64,000 nucleotides of DNA, taken from positions 1,774,343 to 1,838,342 of the forward strand of contig OZ223194.1 of NCBI GenBank assembly GCA_965140355.1. The letters are read 5' to 3'. Source of the DNA: Acetobacterium sp965140355 (lineage in GTDB: Bacteria; Bacillota; Clostridia; Eubacteriales; Eubacteriaceae). Under the pieces are notes generated by a model, which did no database searches, had not been told where the DNA came from, and worked only from the letters and a program-made list of their open reading frames with translations. This document shows, one piece after another, positions 17,021 to 25,011 of this stretch (position 1 is the first letter of the stretch; each line of letters starts with the position of its first letter). The translations under genes and the position numbers were made by a program.

Positions 17021-17755
17021 TTATTTTTTTAAATGTCCGATGACTGCTAGCTTCGAACCTAAAATAGAAGTCAGCGCGGCTAATGCTTGCGGTTTGATGC
17101 TGGCAATTATTGTGGTCGCTGGTCCGGCCGAATCGTAAATATTTAAATCAGTGAGCGTACTCTCAAAGCGGAGATTATAAATTGCCGCCAGATTTAAGGC
17201 TTCATATAAAATCCCCTTGGAGCCGCAAGGAACGATTTCATTGACTTTGGAATTTGCGGTGAGGGTTTGGAGATCATTGTAATCGGCAATTTCGGGATCA
17301 CCGTCAACAATCAGGGCAGCACCGAATTTGGGTTTACCAATACAAATGATCAGATCACCCGGGAGCGAGGGCGTAATCCGTAATTGATCGGTCATCCCCA
17401 TCACAAAAATCCCAAAGCCAGTCATTGAGGTTTTAAAGTTTTCTTCAGTGGAGCCGTTAATCGGTAGCGCTTTAATTCCGGCCCGCTCCAATTCTTCATG
17501 GATGCCTTGAATCATGGCTTCGCCGGTAGGGTGCATTTCCCCGGCGATGGTATTAGAAATTCCAATAATTTGAGCGCCACAGGATAAAAGTTCGAAAAGG
17601 CAAACCCGGGCGGCAAAAATAGCGATGTATTTGGTCGGAACAGACAACTCATCGCCTGGTTTTTCACCAACGCCACCGCTGCTGTCACAGGCAGTGACCA
17701 GTAGCGACGAGGGTAATTCAATAATGGATAAATCGCGATATTGATACGTTTTCAA
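17021..17755 (-). CDS. cblS: PurM/AIR-synthase-like kinase, probable alpha-ribazole kinase CblS
   Basis: This protein of about 244 residues has the PurM/ThiL fold pattern: a glycine-rich start (DSSGGVGEKPGDE), GISNTIAGEMHPTGEAMIQG and NGSTEENFKTSMTGFG. With an ECF S-component gene upstream and a cobalamin riboswitch above both, it best fits CblS, which phosphorylates alpha-ribazole for B12 lower-ligand assembly in Firmicutes. I start at TTG 17755, five bases after GGAGG; an upstream TTG at 17806 lies inside a hairpin and lacks a site. An acetogen needs B12 for its methyl transfer reactions, so salvage makes sense. Function is by family and context. Confidence 0.72.
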   Translation of the reverse strand: MKTYQYRDLSIIELPSSLLVTACDSSGGVGEKPGDELSVPTKYIAIFAARVCLFELLSCGAQIIGISNTIAGEMHPTGEAMIQGIHEELERAGIKALPINGSTEENFKTSMTGFGIFVMGMTDQLRITPSLPGDLIICIGKPKFGAALIVDGDPEIADYNDLQTLTANSKVNEIVPCGSKGILYEALNLAAIYNLRFESTLTDLNIYDSAGPATTIIASIKPQALAALTSILGSKLAVIGHLKK

Positions 17756-17806
17756 AAGGTCCTCCGTTCGTAAATCGGTATTCAGATGAGAATGATAAAA
17801 TAACAA

Positions 17807-17840
17807 AGCACGTTTTACAATTTTTGCTGTAAAACGTGCT
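17807..17840 (-). promoter_or_regulatory. 13-bp hairpin between cblT and cblS
   Basis: AGCACGTTTTACA and TGTAAAACGTGCT form a perfect 13-bp stem with an 8-nt loop. On the minus strand it is followed by TTGTTATTTT, a weak T-run. It may be a partial terminator or an RNA-processing and stability element that lowers cblS relative to cblT. Confidence 0.6.
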
Positions 17841-17890
17841 GATAAACGTAAATGATAAAGTAAACAGCGGGTGACAGTTAAATTTTTTTG

Positions 17891-18424
17891 TTATGCTTGA
17901 GTAGCAATTGCGGCAGCGACCTGGTTTTTAACAGAAGCTGGCAACGCTTTAAAGACAATCGCAGCAATTAAGGCATTAAGACCGCCAACTATAGCTAACG
18001 GGATCATCATCGCAATGACACCCGGCCAGGTTAACATCGGGATTAATAGCGGTGAACACAGCAACAGTAGGATTGGGCCGTTACAGATGGCCGCAACGAT
18101 AACCGCAACAATTAGAGCAACAATTTCATTGGCGGCTTTTTTAATAAAAGCATAGGTATACCAGGTGGCTACCATAGTAAGACCCATCCCCAAAGCGATA
18201 GCCAGATGAACCGGGATAGTCATCGGGAAACCGGAGGTTAGAGCGGTTAAAAGATGACCAATAATAGCGATAATTGCGCCCGCAACAGGTCCCATCAGCA
18301 GGGTGCCTAAAAAAGCTGGCAGAGAATCGAAGGCAATTGTACCAAAAACTTTCAGTTGTGCGCCGACAAAAGAAAGGGCAATTAAAAGGGCCATGAAGAC
18401 TAATTGGCGAGTGGTGATTTTCAT
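17891..18424 (-). CDS. cblT: ECF transporter S component, probable alpha-ribazole transporter CblT
   Basis: This 177-residue, highly hydrophobic protein with about six helices has the ECF S-component N-terminus (KITTRQLVFMALLIALSFVGAQLKVFGTIAFDSLPAFLG). The AxxxA-type small-residue helix used to dock EcfT is plausible. No EcfA or EcfT genes lie nearby, as expected for group II ECF systems with a shared energising module. It is the first gene after a cobalamin riboswitch and precedes a CblS-like kinase, hence alpha-ribazole or a related B12 precursor as likely substrate. GGAG precedes the ATG. Confidence 0.75.
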   Translation of the reverse strand: MKITTRQLVFMALLIALSFVGAQLKVFGTIAFDSLPAFLGTLLMGPVAGAIIAIIGHLLTALTSGFPMTIPVHLAIALGMGLTMVATWYTYAFIKKAANEIVALIVAVIVAAICNGPILLLLCSPLLIPMLTWPGVIAMMIPLAIVGGLNALIAAIVFKALPASVKNQVAAAIATQA

Positions 18425-18511
18425 GTGAAACTCCTTAAATTTTATTATAAAGCATTTTTATGGGGATGAAAAGACAAATTTGAACGTTGGGAAAGATAGT
18501 TAATAATAAAA

Positions 18512-18543
18512 AAAGTTCACACCTAAGATAGATGTGAACTTTA
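18512..18543 (-). terminator. riboswitch terminator
   Basis: On the minus strand AAAGTTCACATCTA pairs with TAGGTGTGAACTTT across a short loop and runs into TTTTTTTATTA. It lies directly after the cobalamin aptamer and about 90 nt before cblT, so it is the expression platform. Confidence 0.85.
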
Positions 18544-18559
18544 CCGTCGTCCAAATGGA

Positions 18560-18706
18560 TTCACTTTTGGTAGGTCTCCTGAGTTAGCTTCATCGCAGTT
18601 TGTCCCTTCCCGTGAGGTGGTTTATGACAAGTGCTCCAACAATACAGTGGTGGGTCCCTACAGGATTTTAACCTGTTTCCCTATTCTCCTTTTTCAAGGC
18701 ACCAAA
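18560..18706 (-). promoter_or_regulatory. cobalamin (adenosylcobalamin-type) riboswitch
   Basis: Read on the minus strand, the conserved blocks appear in order: GGTGCC (18704-18699), AGGGAA...GGTTAAAATCC, then CACTGTATTG...GGAGCACTTGTCA, CCACCTC...GGGAAGG, and finally AACTCAGGAGACC (the B12-box region). Together with the following terminator this predicts that high B12 switches off cblT-cblS. Ends are approximate. ORFs across this region are coincidental. Confidence 0.93.
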
Positions 18707-18728
18707 AATGCTTTATTTACTTGGAGCA

Positions 18729-18758
18729 ATAATAGCATATCAAGGAAGGTTTTGTCAA
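18729..18758 (-). promoter_or_regulatory. promoter of riboswitch-cblT-cblS
   Basis: Minus strand TTGACA (18758-18753), 18-bp spacer, TATTAT (18734-18729), placed correctly about 25 nt before the aptamer. Confidence 0.75.
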
Positions 18759-19047
18759 ATCAAAAAAGCAAGAATTATGAATGTCAAATAAAAGAATGTG
18801 GATGAAATGAAGCACTATTCCGGACAAGGGTAAATTATCGGGCGTTTATCTATAATATTAGTCCAATATTTGGAAGAAATTTGTGAAATGGATAAGAATA
18901 TCGCTGTTTTTAGATCGATAAAAACGGTTAAGAATTTAAAACTGACTTTGTTTGAGACGGTGAAGTTGTGTTAAAATATAATAGGCATAAACTGATGAAG
19001 ACATTCAAAATTACCTAAAAGATAAATATTAGAAAAGAGGAAAAATA

Positions 19048-19626
19048 ATGAGTATCCAAACTGATCGGGAAAAAGCACTGGAATTATTAAAAGAATATAA
19101 TCAAACGGAATCGTTAGTTAATCATGGCTTGGCGGTGTCGGGAGTGATGTCACATTTTGCCGGATTAGAAGGGGAAGATCCGGAGTACTGGGGGCTTGTT
19201 GGGCTACTTCATGATTTGGATTATGAAAAATATCCGGATCAACATTGTGTCAAAGTCGTTGAGATTTTAACCGCCAATGGTTATGATCAGGCCTTTATCA
19301 ATAGCATTGTCAGCCATGGGTACGGGATTTGTTCCGAAGTGGAACCGACCCACCAGATGGAAAAAATTCTTTATGCGATCGACGAATTGACCGGATTGAT
19401 AACCGCGTGTGCCTATATGCGACCATCTAAAAGTGTCAATGACCTGGAAGTTAAATCAGTTAAGAAAAAATTCAAAACCCAAAGTTTTGCCGCCGGCGTT
19501 AATCGTGAAGTAGTCACTAAAGGGGCCGAAATGGCTGGTTATTCACTGGATGATCTGATGAAAGAAACAATCCTGGGGATGCGGGCGGTGGCTGACGATA
19601 TTGGTTTGGGAAGTAATGAAGCTTAA
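19048..19626 (+). CDS. HD-domain hydrolase of unknown substrate
   Basis: This 192-residue protein has an HD metal-binding core: VNHGLAVSGVM, GLLHDLDYEKYPD, then a later His (SHGYG) and Asp (AIDELTGLI), the H...HD...D pattern of metal-dependent phosphohydrolases. It is not of the GYP type. Homologues are often linked to RNA or nucleotide metabolism, and here the gene overlaps cca by 11 nt, but the substrate is unknown. AGAGGAAAAA precedes the ATG. Confidence 0.83.
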   Translation: MSIQTDREKALELLKEYNQTESLVNHGLAVSGVMSHFAGLEGEDPEYWGLVGLLHDLDYEKYPDQHCVKVVEILTANGYDQAFINSIVSHGYGICSEVEPTHQMEKILYAIDELTGLITACAYMRPSKSVNDLEVKSVKKKFKTQSFAAGVNREVVTKGAEMAGYSLDDLMKETILGMRAVADDIGLGSNEA

Positions 19627-20950
19627 CCTGCCCGTACCCGTCGAAATAGCTTTTAGACAACTGGAAAGCTGTGGATTCTGTGGATATCTTGTCGGTGGTT
19701 GCGTCAGGGATTATTTGCTAGATACGATTCCCACCGACTTTGATATCACCACCGATGCTACGCCAACAGAAATAATTTGCTGCTTTAATAACTACCGGGT
19801 CGTTAAAACTGGCATTGTTCACGGGACCGTAACTGTAATTATTGATGGGTTCCCGATCGAGATGACAACCCATCGGATCGAAGGAAACTATTCCGATAAA
19901 CGTCACCCGGATGCCGTCATCTTTACAAAAAAAATTGCCGATGACCTGGCTAGGCGCGATTTTACGATTAATGCCTTAGCTTTTCATCCCCAAAAAGGTT
20001 TGATTGATCTATTTGATGGCCTAAGTGATTTGAAAAACAAAATCATTCGTTGTGTTGGCGATCCCGAACAAAGAATTGTCGAAGATCGGCTGCGGATTTT
20101 ACGGGGCTTGCGTTTTGCCGCGACGCTGGGCTTTCGTCTGGAAACGAAAACCCAGCTTGCCATCCGGCAAAATTGTGGACAACTGAATGAACTTTCTGCC
20201 GAACGAATTGGGGTGGAATTAGCCAAATTGGTGTGTGGAAAAAACGTTAAAGCGGTGCTGCTTGAAGAAACGCAAGTATTGGGAATTGTGATTCCCGAAT
20301 TACTGCCGGCTAAAAATTTCGATCAGCAGAATCCCCACCATTGTTATGATGTCTTGACTCATACGGCTATAGCTCTGGAAACAGTACCGCCGGTGCTGCG
20401 AATCAGATGGGCGATGCTTTTTCATGATCTTGGCAAACCGGAAACCTTTACCCAGGATGCAAATGGTGTCGGTCATTTTAAGGGCCATAGTGTCCGCTCA
20501 GAAGCGATCGCCCGCAAACGACTAACGTTATTGCGAAGCGATAAAAAAACCATTGATCAGGTCTGCTTGCTGGTGAAATATCATAGCTCCCCAATTGCGG
20601 CCGATAAAAAAATAATTAAACGGTGGCTGTATCGTTTGTCGGAACCGTTATTTCGTGATTTGCTGGCAGTTAAGCGGGGCGATGATCAGGCAAAAGCATC
20701 ACAGTGCTTGACAAGGTTAGAAAATCTCACCCAAATAGAGTTGCTGCTAGACGAAATTATGGCTGAACAGGCCTGTTTTTCGTTAACCGATCTGGCAATT
20801 AACGGGAATGATCTGCTGCTGCTGGGGATTAAACCCGGACAAGAAATTGGCCGAATTCTTAATCAGCTGTTGGAAGATGTGATCGATGAAAAATATCAAA
20901 ATACGAAAGCCGTATTAATTGAAAAAGCGAAGGAGATACTAAGATGTTAA
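19616..20950 (+). CDS. cca: CCA-adding tRNA nucleotidyltransferase
   Basis: This protein of about 444 residues adds or repairs the 3' CCA of tRNAs. The catalytic palm carries GYLVGGCVRDYLL and TDFDITTDA (the metal-binding Asp pair); RRDFTINALAF, a tRNA-binding region (EDRLRILRGLRFAATLGFR) and a C-terminal HD domain (HDLGKPETF) follow. The ATG at 19616 is chosen because GGGAAG lies just ahead; an upstream TTG at 19601 is less likely. It overlaps the preceding HD gene and the following tatD, forming a tight operon. Confidence 0.92.
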   Translation: MKLNLPVPVEIAFRQLESCGFCGYLVGGCVRDYLLDTIPTDFDITTDATPTEIICCFNNYRVVKTGIVHGTVTVIIDGFPIEMTTHRIEGNYSDKRHPDAVIFTKKIADDLARRDFTINALAFHPQKGLIDLFDGLSDLKNKIIRCVGDPEQRIVEDRLRILRGLRFAATLGFRLETKTQLAIRQNCGQLNELSAERIGVELAKLVCGKNVKAVLLEETQVLGIVIPELLPAKNFDQQNPHHCYDVLTHTAIALETVPPVLRIRWAMLFHDLGKPETFTQDANGVGHFKGHSVRSEAIARKRLTLLRSDKKTIDQVCLLVKYHSSPIAADKKIIKRWLYRLSEPLFRDLLAVKRGDDQAKASQCLTRLENLTQIELLLDEIMAEQACFSLTDLAINGNDLLLLGIKPGQEIGRILNQLLEDVIDEKYQNTKAVLIEKAKEILRC

Positions 20951-21720
20951 TCGATAGTCATGCCCATATCGACGATGAAAAATTTAATGAAGATCGTGAA
21001 GCGGTGTTAGCAAATGCCCGGGAAGCAGGAGTGGAAATCATCATCAATCCCGGTGCTGATGAAGCGTCAAGTTATCGGGCCGTTGAAATGAGCGAAAAAT
21101 ATCCGATGGTTTATGCCACAGTAGGGATTCACCCACATGACGCCAAAGATTATGATGAAAAAAAACATGGCGCATTGTTAAAAACATGGGCCGAAAAAGA
21201 AAAGGTCGTGGCGATTGGTGAAATCGGTCTTGATTATCACTACGACTATTCGCCCCGCGATGTCCAACAAGAGGTTTTTATAAAACAAATGGTGATCGCA
21301 AAAGAAACGGCATTGCCGATTGTTATTCATAACCGGGAATCGATGGAGGATATGGTGCGTATTTTAAAATCATATTTTGTTCCGGAATACGGCGGCATTA
21401 TGCACAGCTATAGTGGTTCGGTGGAAATGGCCAAAGTCTTTTTAGAGATGGGTTTTTATCTATCGATATCCGGTCCACTGACCTTTAAAAATGCCCGAAA
21501 GCTGCCTGAAGTTGTCGCAATGATGCCTTTGGATCGCTTGCTGGTTGAAACCGATAGCCCTTATCTGACGCCAACTCCTTATCGGGGAAAACGAAATGAA
21601 CCGGCTTATGTGCGGTTAGTTGCCGCCGAAATTGCCCGAATTCGTGGGATTAGTCTGGAAGAAGTAGCAGAAGCAACCACCCAAAATGCTAAAAAAGTTT
21701 TTGGCATTATTGAAAAATAA
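20944..21720 (+). CDS. tatD: TatD-family metal-dependent deoxyribonuclease
   Basis: This 258-residue TIM-barrel hydrolase has DSHAHIDDEKF (metal ligands), VGIHPHD, GEIGLDYHYD, IVIHNRE, MHSYSG and LVETDSPYLTP, the complete TatD signature set. It is probably a 3'-5' DNA exonuclease, and some members also clean up tRNA ends or D-aminoacyl products. It overlaps the cca gene by seven bases, with GGAG inside the end of cca, so the two are co-translated. Confidence 0.93.
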   Translation: MLIDSHAHIDDEKFNEDREAVLANAREAGVEIIINPGADEASSYRAVEMSEKYPMVYATVGIHPHDAKDYDEKKHGALLKTWAEKEKVVAIGEIGLDYHYDYSPRDVQQEVFIKQMVIAKETALPIVIHNRESMEDMVRILKSYFVPEYGGIMHSYSGSVEMAKVFLEMGFYLSISGPLTFKNARKLPEVVAMMPLDRLLVETDSPYLTPTPYRGKRNEPAYVRLVAAEIARIRGISLEEVAEATTQNAKKVFGIIEK

Positions 21721-21750
21721 AATAAATAAGCAATCTAACATTCATTTTCC

Positions 21751-21779
21751 TTGACAATTAAAATAAATTCAGATAAAAT
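21751..21779 (+). promoter_or_regulatory. promoter of tRNA-Gln
   Basis: TTGACA (21751-21756), 17 bp, TAAAAT (21774-21779), correctly placed before the tRNA. Confidence 0.75.
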
Positions 21780-21812
21780 GTTTAGCGTACCTTCGGGATA
21801 GAAAATGAATAA

Positions 21813-21887
21813 AGGGGTATAGCCAAGCGGTAAGGCAATGGACTCTGACTCCATCATTCGCAGGTTCAAATCCTGCTACCTCTGCCA
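21813..21887 (+). tRNA. tRNA-Gln (anticodon CUG)
   Basis: This 75-nt cloverleaf has acceptor arm AGGGGTA with TACCTCT, a D-arm around AGCCAAGCGGTAAGGC, anticodon stem ATGGA/TCCAT with loop CTCTGAC (anticodon CTG, reading CAG), and T-arm GCAGG-TTCAAAT-CCTGC. The discriminator is G and CCA is encoded in the gene. A promoter lies upstream and a terminator downstream. Confidence 0.93.
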
Positions 21888-21899
21888 AAAAAAGAAATA

Positions 21900-21935
21900 A
21901 ACCTGCTCTTTAAGGCGACTTAAAAAGCAGGTTTT
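21900..21935 (+). terminator. terminator after tRNA-Gln
   Basis: AACCTGCTCTTTAAG and CTTAAAAAGCAGGTT can pair imperfectly and are followed by TTGTTTTATT. Confidence 0.75.
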
Positions 21936-21983
21936 GTTTTATTATTTCTAAACTGTTAAAAAAGATTAAAAAAGGAGCGACCG

Positions 21984-22187
21984 ATGTCAGATCAGAAGAT
22001 CAGCGTTTTTGATATTTACGAAAATCTGCCGCAGACAAATTGTAAAAATTGCGGAGAAAGCAATTGCATGGCTTTTGCCGAAAAATTGTTAAACGGGAAA
22101 AAAGGAATTGGCGGATGTGCCGGACTGAGAGAAACCGTTTTCGCCGATAAACGGAAAGAAATTTTGAAAATGATTGATGAAAAATAA
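21984..22187 (+). CDS. small AcsC-like iron-sulfur protein
   Basis: This 67-residue protein carries the pattern LPQTNCKNCGESNCMAFAEKLL...GGC, matching the four-cysteine [4Fe-4S] domain at the N-terminus of the corrinoid iron-sulfur protein large subunit (AcsC) and related CODH/ACS proteins, where LP..NC..CG...C.AFA is diagnostic. Here the domain stands alone. It may deliver electrons to a corrinoid protein for reductive activation, or serve another redox role; the partner is unknown. AAAGGAGCG precedes the ATG. It ends at a bidirectional terminator. Confidence 0.82.
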   Translation: MSDQKISVFDIYENLPQTNCKNCGESNCMAFAEKLLNGKKGIGGCAGLRETVFADKRKEILKMIDEK

Positions 22188-22192
22188 ACGTA

Positions 22193-22232
22193 AAAAAGCA
22201 GCAAAATGATGACTATCGTTTTGCTGCTTTTT
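22193..22232. terminator. bidirectional terminator between convergent genes
   Basis: AAAAGCAGCAAAA and TTTTGCTGCTTTT form a perfect stem with A and T tails on either side. Confidence 0.88.
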
Positions 22233-22237
22233 TATGA

Positions 22238-22741
22238 TCAATAGTGGTTATAGTGTACCCGGGTGGGGTCATAACGTTCAACAAGAGTTGGTTCAGCATC
22301 ATCGGGATAACCAATCGAAAGAACGGAAAAAGGCTTAAGTTCGGTTGGCAGAGAAAACTGTTTAGTGATAAAATCCATGCGATCTTGTTCAGGTGCGACA
22401 CCGAGCCAGACACCGCTAAGACCTAAATCAACGGCTTCAAGCAGGATGTTTTCCGAAGCGGCACCTAAATCCTGTTCCCAAGTTCCGGGGAACACCGCTT
22501 TGGTCAGATTACCGATAAGAATAATAGCCAAACCAGCTTTAGCAAGGGGTTTTGCATAGGGACTCATGTTGCTGAGTTTTTCAAGCTTTTCGCGATCGGT
22601 AACAACTAAAAATTCCCAAGGCTGTTGGTTGGCGGCCGAAGGTGCCTGCATGCCCGCCTTCAACATGATTTCGATCTTTTCCTGTTCGACAGGTTTGTCC
22701 AGATACTTACGAACGCTTTTGCGTTTAAAAATATTGTTCAT
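22238..22741 (-). CDS. nitroreductase-family flavoprotein
   Basis: This 167-residue FMN-dependent oxidoreductase has FKRKSVRKYLDKPV (FMN phosphate contact), APSAANQQPWEFLVV, ENILLEAVDLGLSGVWLG and a C-terminal SIGYPDDAE. Unlike the gene at 4501 it has no ferredoxin domain. The substrate is unknown; nitro compounds, quinones or dehalogenation-type reactions are options in the family. GGAG precedes the ATG. It is transcribed alone, divergent from the phosphopantetheinyl transferase gene. Confidence 0.9.
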   Translation of the reverse strand: MNNIFKRKSVRKYLDKPVEQEKIEIMLKAGMQAPSAANQQPWEFLVVTDREKLEKLSNMSPYAKPLAKAGLAIILIGNLTKAVFPGTWEQDLGAASENILLEAVDLGLSGVWLGVAPEQDRMDFITKQFSLPTELKPFSVLSIGYPDDAEPTLVERYDPTRVHYNHY

Positions 22742-22907
22742 TTCGATCTCCTTTCGATTATCTTGATTGTTGATTTATTTATAGTATAATCATATAGTAA
22801 ATACCTTAAAAGAACAAGTTAAATAACGAAACAAAAGCGCAAGGTAATTCCTGTTAAAAAATGGGATTTAGACGAATTGAAATCTTAAATGTGGGGGCAG
22901 GTGCCAA

Positions 22908-23594
22908 ATGAAAAGAAGAGAAACACAGATTTTTATTGCGGATGTTCTTTCTTTGGCCGAACCCTCGCAGATTGAAATATATCTAAATGAGGTCTCCAAA
23001 GAACGCCGGGAAAAGATAAAAAAACTAAAAACATTAACGGCCAAAGCGTTGTCTTTGGGTGCAGAGCTGGTGCTTCAAAAAGCCGTCAGGCAGCTTTATG
23101 GGATTGAACCACCATTAAAAATCCGGATACTGAATGAGGGAAAACCGCTGCTTCACGATTATCCCAAGATTCATTTTAATCTTTCACATTCTGGAAATTA
23201 TGTGGTTTGCGGAATTGGCGCCCGGCCGCTTGGGGTAGATATCCAAAAAATGGCGGAGCCAAATTTGAACCTGGCCAAGCGTTTTTTTTCAGAACCAGAG
23301 GTAACTTGGCTATTTGCGTTGCCCCCGGAAAAACAGGGTCAAGGATTCTATGATTTATGGGCAATTAAAGAAGCATATATGAAATACACCGGTAAAGGTT
23401 TCCGACTTCCAATGAACGCTTTCACAGTCAAAAGTAATGAACAAGTTTTGACAGAAAACGGGATTTCGATTTTTGAGGCAGAAAAAAAAGTTTCAGTATT
23501 GGTAAAGACGCACCGTCTTTTAGCAGGTTATGTCTTGTGGGGGATTACCGACTCGGTTAATTTTCAGAAAACAATTGAGTGGATTAGATTATAG
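22908..23594 (+). CDS. Sfp-type 4'-phosphopantetheinyl transferase
   Basis: This 228-residue enzyme moves the phosphopantetheine arm of CoA onto carrier proteins. The motifs are FNLSHSGNYVVCGI, LGVDIQ (metal-binding Asp), RFFSEPEV and WAIKEAYMKYTGKGF (catalytic Glu/Lys). The length fits the two-lobed Sfp type rather than AcpS. No carrier-protein or NRPS/PKS gene is nearby, so the substrate may be the fatty-acid carrier protein or a cluster elsewhere. Confidence 0.9.
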   Translation: MKRRETQIFIADVLSLAEPSQIEIYLNEVSKERREKIKKLKTLTAKALSLGAELVLQKAVRQLYGIEPPLKIRILNEGKPLLHDYPKIHFNLSHSGNYVVCGIGARPLGVDIQKMAEPNLNLAKRFFSEPEVTWLFALPPEKQGQGFYDLWAIKEAYMKYTGKGFRLPMNAFTVKSNEQVLTENGISIFEAEKKVSVLVKTHRLLAGYVLWGITDSVNFQKTIEWIRL

Positions 23595-23605
23595 GAGGAA
23601 ATAAA

Positions 23606-24199
23606 TTGGTGACAAAAGAAAATCGACGCGAAAAATTTATAACGGTATTTATGACTTTTTTAAAAATTGGATTATTTACATTCGGAGGTGGTTATGCCAT
23701 GATTCCGTTGATTGAATATGAAACAGTCGAACGACATAATTGGATCAAAAGCGAAGATATTTTAAATATCTTTGCTATTGCCGAAGCAACCCCGGGGGTA
23801 ATTGCCATCAACACGGCTACTTTTGTGGGTTATAAGGTAGCTGGTTTTTGGGGGTCATTATTAGCAACATTAGGCGTGGTGATCCCTTCGTTTGTCATCA
23901 TTAGCATTATCGCTGTTTTTTTTCAGCAGTTTCAAAGTCTGGAGTGGGTCGCTTTTGCTTTTAAAGGGATACGAGCTGGAGTTATTGTGCTGATTTTGGG
24001 AGCGGTGGTTAAAATGGGAAAAAAGGGCGAGTATACACCGTTAACAATACTAATTTTGCTGCTCGCTTTTTGTTTGGCTTCTTTTACCGATATTAATGTC
24101 ATTTATTTGCTTGTCGGTGGCGCAGTGACGGGGATAATTTATCAGGTATGGACAGCGCGGCATTACCCTGACGGAAAAAAAGGAGCGGGACAAAAATGA
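23606..24199 (+). CDS. chromate transporter family protein, first half
   Basis: This 197-residue short CHR protein has one CHR domain (FLKIGLFTFGGGYAMIPLIEYE, EATPGVIAINTATFVGYKV) and about six hydrophobic helices. The start is TTG 23606 (seven bases after AGGAGG) or GTG 23609. It overlaps its partner by four bases, and the two single-domain proteins together correspond to one full-length ChrA. Chromate efflux is the family name, but many such pairs have unknown anion substrates. Confidence 0.88.
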   Translation: MVTKENRREKFITVFMTFLKIGLFTFGGGYAMIPLIEYETVERHNWIKSEDILNIFAIAEATPGVIAINTATFVGYKVAGFWGSLLATLGVVIPSFVIISIIAVFFQQFQSLEWVAFAFKGIRAGVIVLILGAVVKMGKKGEYTPLTILILLLAFCLASFTDINVIYLLVGGAVTGIIYQVWTARHYPDGKKGAGQK

Positions 24200-24780
24200 T
24201 TTATTTAGATTTGTTTATCACTTTTTTTAAAATTGGTTTATTCACAATTGGTGGCGGATATGCGATGATTCCGTTGATTCAGCAGGAAGTGGTCGGACAT
24301 GGCTGGTTAACAATGACCCAACTGACTGATTTTATTGCGGTGTCCGAGTCAACCCCGGGTTCTTTTGCAGTCAATATTGCGACGTTTGTGGGAACCGAAA
24401 GCGGTGGGATTCTCGGTGCTTTGATAACCACGACTGCGGTGGTATTGCCATCATTTATTATCATCTTATTTATTGCCAAAGCGTTTAACGATTTTCAGGA
24501 GAATAAATGGGTTAAAGCAACGCTTTTTGGAATGCGTCCAGTCGTAATCGGTCTAATTGCTTCGGCGGTGTGGCTGCTGATGTCCAACGGGTTTATCCAA
24601 ACGGGGGTCGAAATAAATTCTGTTGGTGATTTTTGGGGAGCTTTGAACTATTCGGAAATTGTTATTTTTATGATCGGCAGTTTTATCTATTTTCGTTTTA
24701 AACTACATCCCATTAAATTGATTTTAATATCGGCCGGTTTGGGAATGTTATTCTTCGGAGTCGTGCCAATCTTTTTCTAA
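24196..24780 (+). CDS. chromate transporter family protein, second half
   Basis: This 194-residue CHR-domain protein (FKIGLFTIGGGYAMIPLIQQE, ESTPGSFAVNIATFVG) is paralogous to the preceding one. In paired short-chain CHR systems both proteins are needed and insert in opposite topology, which is family knowledge and not visible here. ATGA overlap with the first gene implies coupled translation. A terminator follows. Confidence 0.88.
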   Translation: MIYLDLFITFFKIGLFTIGGGYAMIPLIQQEVVGHGWLTMTQLTDFIAVSESTPGSFAVNIATFVGTESGGILGALITTTAVVLPSFIIILFIAKAFNDFQENKWVKATLFGMRPVVIGLIASAVWLLMSNGFIQTGVEINSVGDFWGALNYSEIVIFMIGSFIYFRFKLHPIKLILISAGLGMLFFGVVPIFF

Positions 24781-24784
24781 TTAA

Positions 24785-24817
24785 AAGATCTATTGATAAT
24801 GTCAGTAGATCTTTTTT
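24785..24817 (+). terminator. terminator after the chromate transporter pair
   Basis: AAGATCTA and TAGATCTT form the stem, followed by TTTTT. Confidence 0.85.
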
Positions 24818-25011
24818 TGATTTTTCTTAAAATTAAATGGTTATTATTAAAGAATTGCCGGGAATTTCATTTAAACATCATAAAGTCTTTACAAATTAGG
24901 TGTTCGATTAAGCAAATGACACAGAAATGTCATCAAGATTAATTATGATAAGCATGTAATCATGATCGCGAATGGTTCATAGTTATCAAACGATATTTAA
25001 GGAGGATTTTA

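Noticed and set aside
17756..17806. Longer cblS start (TTG at 17806)
   Set aside because: It lies at the edge of a 13-bp hairpin without a ribosome binding site, while TTG 17755 has GGAGG five bases upstream.
18617..18805. 62-codon ORF on the plus strand
   Set aside because: It lies across the antisense of the cobalamin riboswitch and its promoter; no ribosome binding site.
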